Origin: a bacterium
Lineage (GTDB): Bacteria; Bacteroidota; Bacteroidia; Flavobacteriales_D; Crocinitomicaceae
Length of the DNA: 43,136 bases
Direction: 5' to 3'
NCBI GenBank assembly: GCA_024742305.1
Contig: JANSYQ010000027.1
Location: forward strand, 1-43,136
Shown here: positions 40,824-43,136 of the stretch, in pieces
Layout of the letters: each line of letters opens with the position of its first letter
Position numbering within the stretch: position 1 is the first letter of the stretch
Position numbers and translations under genes: made by a program
Notes under the pieces: model-generated
What the model saw: only the letters and a program-made list of their open reading frames with translations
What the model was told of the DNA's origin: nothing
The model's database searches: none

Positions 40824-42116
40824 ATGGAACAGCACCTCACCTCCCCTTTCTACCAAAGCTCAGGAATTTGTATCGATACACGAAAAATCTTCAAGGATTG
40901 TTTATACGTATGCATTAAAGGAGCCAATTTTGATGGCAATACGTTTGCAGAACAAGCTCTCGAACAAGGAGCGAGTCATGTCATCGTTGATAATCCCAAT
41001 TACTTCAAGGAAGGAGGTGAAATGACACTTGTGAAGGATAGCGTCCTCTATTTGCAACAGCTCGCAAATCATCATCGAAATCGCTTTGAAATTCCTTTCA
41101 TTGGCATTACAGGAAGTAATGGAAAAACAACCACGAAGGAGCTTATTCATTCGGTACTCAGTAAAAAATATAAGGTTCTTGCTACAGAAGGTAACCTCAA
41201 CAATCATATTGGTGTTCCGCTTACCTTGTTGCGACTGAAAGATTTCCATGAAGTGGCAATTATAGAAATGGGTGCCAATCACTTTAAAGACATTGAGGAA
41301 CTCAGTGCCATCGCTGAACCTACACACGGTATAATAACTAATATTGGTAAGGCTCATTTGGAAGGATTCGGAAGCTTTGAGGGAGTTCTCAAGACCAAAC
41401 GCGAGCTGTATGATTCCATTGAAACAAACAAAGGAACCATCATCGTTAATGGCGACGACGACATCTTGAAGAAAAACACTCCAGCCGATATCCCACTGGT
41501 TCTTTACGGAGAAGGAGATCATAATTCGGTCCGTGGTAAATTGATTCGTCTCTCCCCTTTCGTGGAAATGACTTGGAACCATGATGAATACGCTTCTGAT
41601 GTGATTCAAACACAAATGATTGGTAAGTATAACTTCTACAATTACCTCGCTGCTGCTGCATTTGGTGTCCACTTTAAAGTTCCAAACAAAAAAATATCCG
41701 CGGCTCTAGAAGAGTACACCCCTACAAACAATCGCTCACAGGTATTTAAGTCGGGAAAAAACACCCTCATTTTAGATTGTTACAATGCCAATCCAACAAG
41801 CATGAAATCCGCATTGGATAGCTTTCAAATGATTTCAGCTGAGAATAAGCTTTTCATTATTGGAGATATGCGTGAGCTTGGAACAGAATCTGAGGCGGAG
41901 CACCAAAAAATCATTGATTTAGTTGAAAAACATAACCTCCGTGGATATACGGTTGGCGAAGAGTTTGGGAATGCTACGTCGGAAAATATTCTTGAGCACT
42001 TTCAGACGGTAGAAGATGCATTGGAACATATTAAGATGAAACCGATTACCGATGCACTATTACTACTAAAGGGATCTAGAGGGATACAGCTTGAGAAACT
42101 GATTGAAACTCTTTAG
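40824..42116 (+). CDS. murF: UDP-MurNAc-tripeptide:D-Ala-D-Ala ligase MurF
   Basis: Adds D-Ala-D-Ala to the UDP-MurNAc-tripeptide, the last cytoplasmic step of the peptidoglycan precursor. 430 residues from the ATG at 40824. The frame is open to a TTG at 40767, but that would place the start upstream of, and translate through, a strong terminator hairpin, so it is rejected. Mur ligase parts: N-terminal UDP-binding domain (SSGICIDTRKIFKDCLYVCIKGANFDG), P-loop GITGSNGKTTTKE (about 94-106), GNLNNHIGVPLTLL, IIEMGANHFKDI, ITNIGKAHLEGFGS, and the C-terminal ligase domain with LDCYNANPTSMKSAL and IIGDMRELG. murF beside gldJ is a recurrent arrangement in Flavobacteriia as I recall. Confidence 0.95.
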   Translation: MEQHLTSPFYQSSGICIDTRKIFKDCLYVCIKGANFDGNTFAEQALEQGASHVIVDNPNYFKEGGEMTLVKDSVLYLQQLANHHRNRFEIPFIGITGSNGKTTTKELIHSVLSKKYKVLATEGNLNNHIGVPLTLLRLKDFHEVAIIEMGANHFKDIEELSAIAEPTHGIITNIGKAHLEGFGSFEGVLKTKRELYDSIETNKGTIIVNGDDDILKKNTPADIPLVLYGEGDHNSVRGKLIRLSPFVEMTWNHDEYASDVIQTQMIGKYNFYNYLAAAAFGVHFKVPNKKISAALEEYTPTNNRSQVFKSGKNTLILDCYNANPTSMKSALDSFQMISAENKLFIIGDMRELGTESEAEHQKIIDLVEKHNLRGYTVGEEFGNATSENILEHFQTVEDALEHIKMKPITDALLLLKGSRGIQLEKLIETL

Positions 42117-42152
42117 GGTACACCAAATATAATTTCGTGATTTTCGAAATCA

Positions 42153-42237
42153 ATTCCTAGGAATTTAACAACTTCTTGTTCGCCATTTCGCGAACAAGCG
42201 AACAAGCGAATACGCGAAATGGCGAATTCTAGAATTT
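42153..42237. repeat. GCGAANNN hairpin repeat element, copy 2
   Basis: Follows the murF stop. It shares with copy 1 (24759) the block TCCTAnnAATTTAACAAnTTC plus the 9-base CTTGTTCGC/GCGAACAAG stem. It then has five consecutive 8-base units: GCGAACAA, GCGAACAA, GCGAATAC, GCGAAATG, GCGAATTC (42190-42229). A longer alternative hairpin also exists: TTCGCCATTTCGCG (42179-42192) is perfectly complementary to CGCGAAATGGCGAA (42213-42226), with a 20-base loop. Confidence 0.8.
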
Positions 42238-42263
42238 TAGTAATCGCTTCAAATCATTAACGC

Positions 42264-42306
42264 AAAAAAATCCCGCCTTCCGATAACAACCGGAATTGGC
42301 GGGATT
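42264..42306 (-). terminator. Terminator of the acyl-CoA dehydrogenase gene (possibly bidirectional)
   Basis: AATCCCGCC (42269-42277) pairs with GGCGGGATT (42298-42306), with an inner TTCCG/CGGAA stem. On the minus strand it is followed by a run of T (A at 42264-42270). It may also stop murF transcripts, though the plus side lacks a good T-run. Confidence 0.8.
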
Positions 42307-42326
42307 ACAATTATTCTGTTTCTCTC

Positions 42327-43136
42327 TTAGTCCTTCAACAAGTTTCGAGAAATAACAATTTTCTGAACTTCCGTTGTTCCTTCGTAGATCTGCGTAATTT
42401 TCGCATCACGCATCAAGCGCTCAACGTGGTATTCTTTCACGAATCCGTATCCACCGTGAATTTGAACGGCTTCAACAGTTTGTTCCATGGCCACTTTCGA
42501 TGCATACATCTTCGCCATAGCACTTGACTGATCGTAGCTTCTACCTTGATCTTTATCCAATGCAGAACGGTATACCAACATCTTAGCTGCCTCTACCTCC
42601 GTTGCCATATCTGCCAATTTAAACGCAATCGCTTGATGTTTGGAAATCTCTTTTCCAAAAGCTTTACGCTCTTTCGAGTACGCAGTTGCCAACTCCAAGG
42701 CTCCTCCTGCAATTCCGAGAGCTTGTGCAGCAATTCCGATACGTCCTCCGGAAAGTACTTTCATGGCAAACTTGAATCCAAATCCATCCTCTCCGATGCG
42801 GTTTTCCTTTGGAACTTTTACATCGTTGAAAAGGAGTGTATGCGTATCCGATCCGCGAATTCCCATTTTATCTTCTTTCGCACCAACAACAAATCCTTCC
42901 ATTCCTCTTTCGATGATGAAAGCATTAATTCCGCGGTGTCCTGCCTCAATATCTGTTTGAGCAATCACCAAGTAGATGGAAGCCGAAGAACCATTGGTAA
43001 TCCAGTTTTTCGTACCATTTAAAAGGTAATGATCTCCCATGTCAATGGCCGTTGTCTTTTGCGAGGTAGCATCAGATCCTGCTTCTGGTTCAGACAAACA
43101 AAAGGCACCAATTTTCTCCCCTTTCGCAAGAGGTAC
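42327..43136 (-). CDS. Acyl-CoA dehydrogenase, 5' end outside the window
   Basis: FAD-dependent alpha,beta-dehydrogenation of an acyl-CoA, in fatty-acid or branched-chain amino-acid oxidation. The 270 residues present are the C-terminal two-thirds; the frame is open to the window edge (VPLAKGEKIGAFC precedes LSEPEAGSDATS), so the gene is truncated by the window, not by mutation. Visible: the flavin-binding SEPEAGSD and KNWITNG, the middle beta-domain (FVVGAKEDKMGIRGSDTHTLLFNDVKVP), RIGIAAQALGIA, RKAFGKEISKHQAI, QIHGGYGFVKEY, and the catalytic Glu in QIYEGTTEVQ. It is closest in pattern to short-chain/butyryl-CoA or branched-chain dehydrogenases; chain-length specificity cannot be fixed. Confidence 0.95.
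   Translation of the reverse strand, partial: VPLAKGEKIGAFCLSEPEAGSDATSQKTTAIDMGDHYLLNGTKNWITNGSSASIYLVIAQTDIEAGHRGINAFIIERGMEGFVVGAKEDKMGIRGSDTHTLLFNDVKVPKENRIGEDGFGFKFAMKVLSGGRIGIAAQALGIAGGALELATAYSKERKAFGKEISKHQAIAFKLADMATEVEAAKMLVYRSALDKDQGRSYDQSSAMAKMYASKVAMEQTVEAVQIHGGYGFVKEYHVERLMRDAKITQIYEGTTEVQKIVISRNLLKD

Noticed and set aside
40902-41672. A 256-codon open frame antisense to murF
   Set aside because: murF is unmistakable in the other strand; the antisense translation is Cys/His/Phe-rich without any motif, typical of a shadow frame.
42190-42229. CRISPR-like array
   Set aside because: The 8-base units are contiguous and have no unique spacers of 25-40 bases; no cas genes in the window.
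1-43136. tRNA, rRNA, insertion sequence, integrase or prophage
   Set aside because: No cloverleaf sequences, transposase motifs, target duplications or phage structural genes were seen on either strand.

Overview
The window is a chromosomal segment from a member of the phylum Bacteroidota, most likely the order Flavobacteriales (a Fluviicola/Crocinitomicaceae-type marine or freshwater bacterium is my guess, from gene content only). The evidence is the type IX secretion (T9SS) and gliding genes porV, porU, porP/sprF-like and gldJ, several secreted proteins ending in T9SS C-terminal sorting domains (the YPNP type), and a sphingolipid-type alpha-oxoamine synthase. Shine-Dalgarno sites are few, and Bacteroidota-type -7 promoter boxes (TAnnTTTG) lie upstream of several genes. 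GC content is moderate to low. I see no tRNA, rRNA, CRISPR array, insertion sequence or prophage.

Layout. 1-5.0 kb: a secreted TonB C-terminal-domain protein, a secreted beta-propeller protein with a sorting domain, two unknown membrane proteins, an SDR oxidoreductase and a small exported protein. 5.0-10.1 kb: gmhA (LPS heptose), a TerB-like protein, then a tight run of fur, a STAS-domain gene, purA and an OstA/LptA-like gene joined by stop/start overlaps. 10.1-16.6 kb is the accessory-looking part: two paralogous 112-113-residue exported proteins with a conserved CxxC flank a small conserved Bacteroidota protein; then come a T9SS cargo protein, two tandem Omp28-like thioredoxin-fold cargo proteins (the second broken by a 2-base frameshift) and a Cys-rich anchored protein.

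16.7-24.7 kb: a membrane-anchored cPLA2/patatin-like phospholipase converges on a leftward set of rel/spoT, fumarylacetoacetase and ychF. Divergent from these is kdsD-kdsA for Kdo synthesis. 25-29.5 kb: an M28 aminopeptidase, a subtilisin-like T9SS cargo protease and a serine-palmitoyltransferase-like enzyme. 29.6-32.3 kb: bioF, bioB and ispF, leftward.

32.3-42.1 kb holds the main system, the T9SS/gliding locus. porV and porU run leftward, with ispF after porV. A PorP/SprF-like gene and gldJ run rightward, followed by a strong terminator and murF. A partial acyl-CoA dehydrogenase reads in from the right edge. PorU (sortase-like peptidase) and PorV (its shuttle) process the sorting-domain proteins encoded elsewhere in the window, so machine and cargo are close together. 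gmhA, kdsD, kdsA and the OstA-like gene supply or assemble the LPS; A-LPS is the known attachment target for T9SS cargo in related bacteria.

The least explained structure is in the spacers. Four intergenic regions carry degenerate tandem repeats with a period near 7 bases, each with its own consensus. Two more share a hairpin element built of 8-base GCGAANNN units that differ in unit number.
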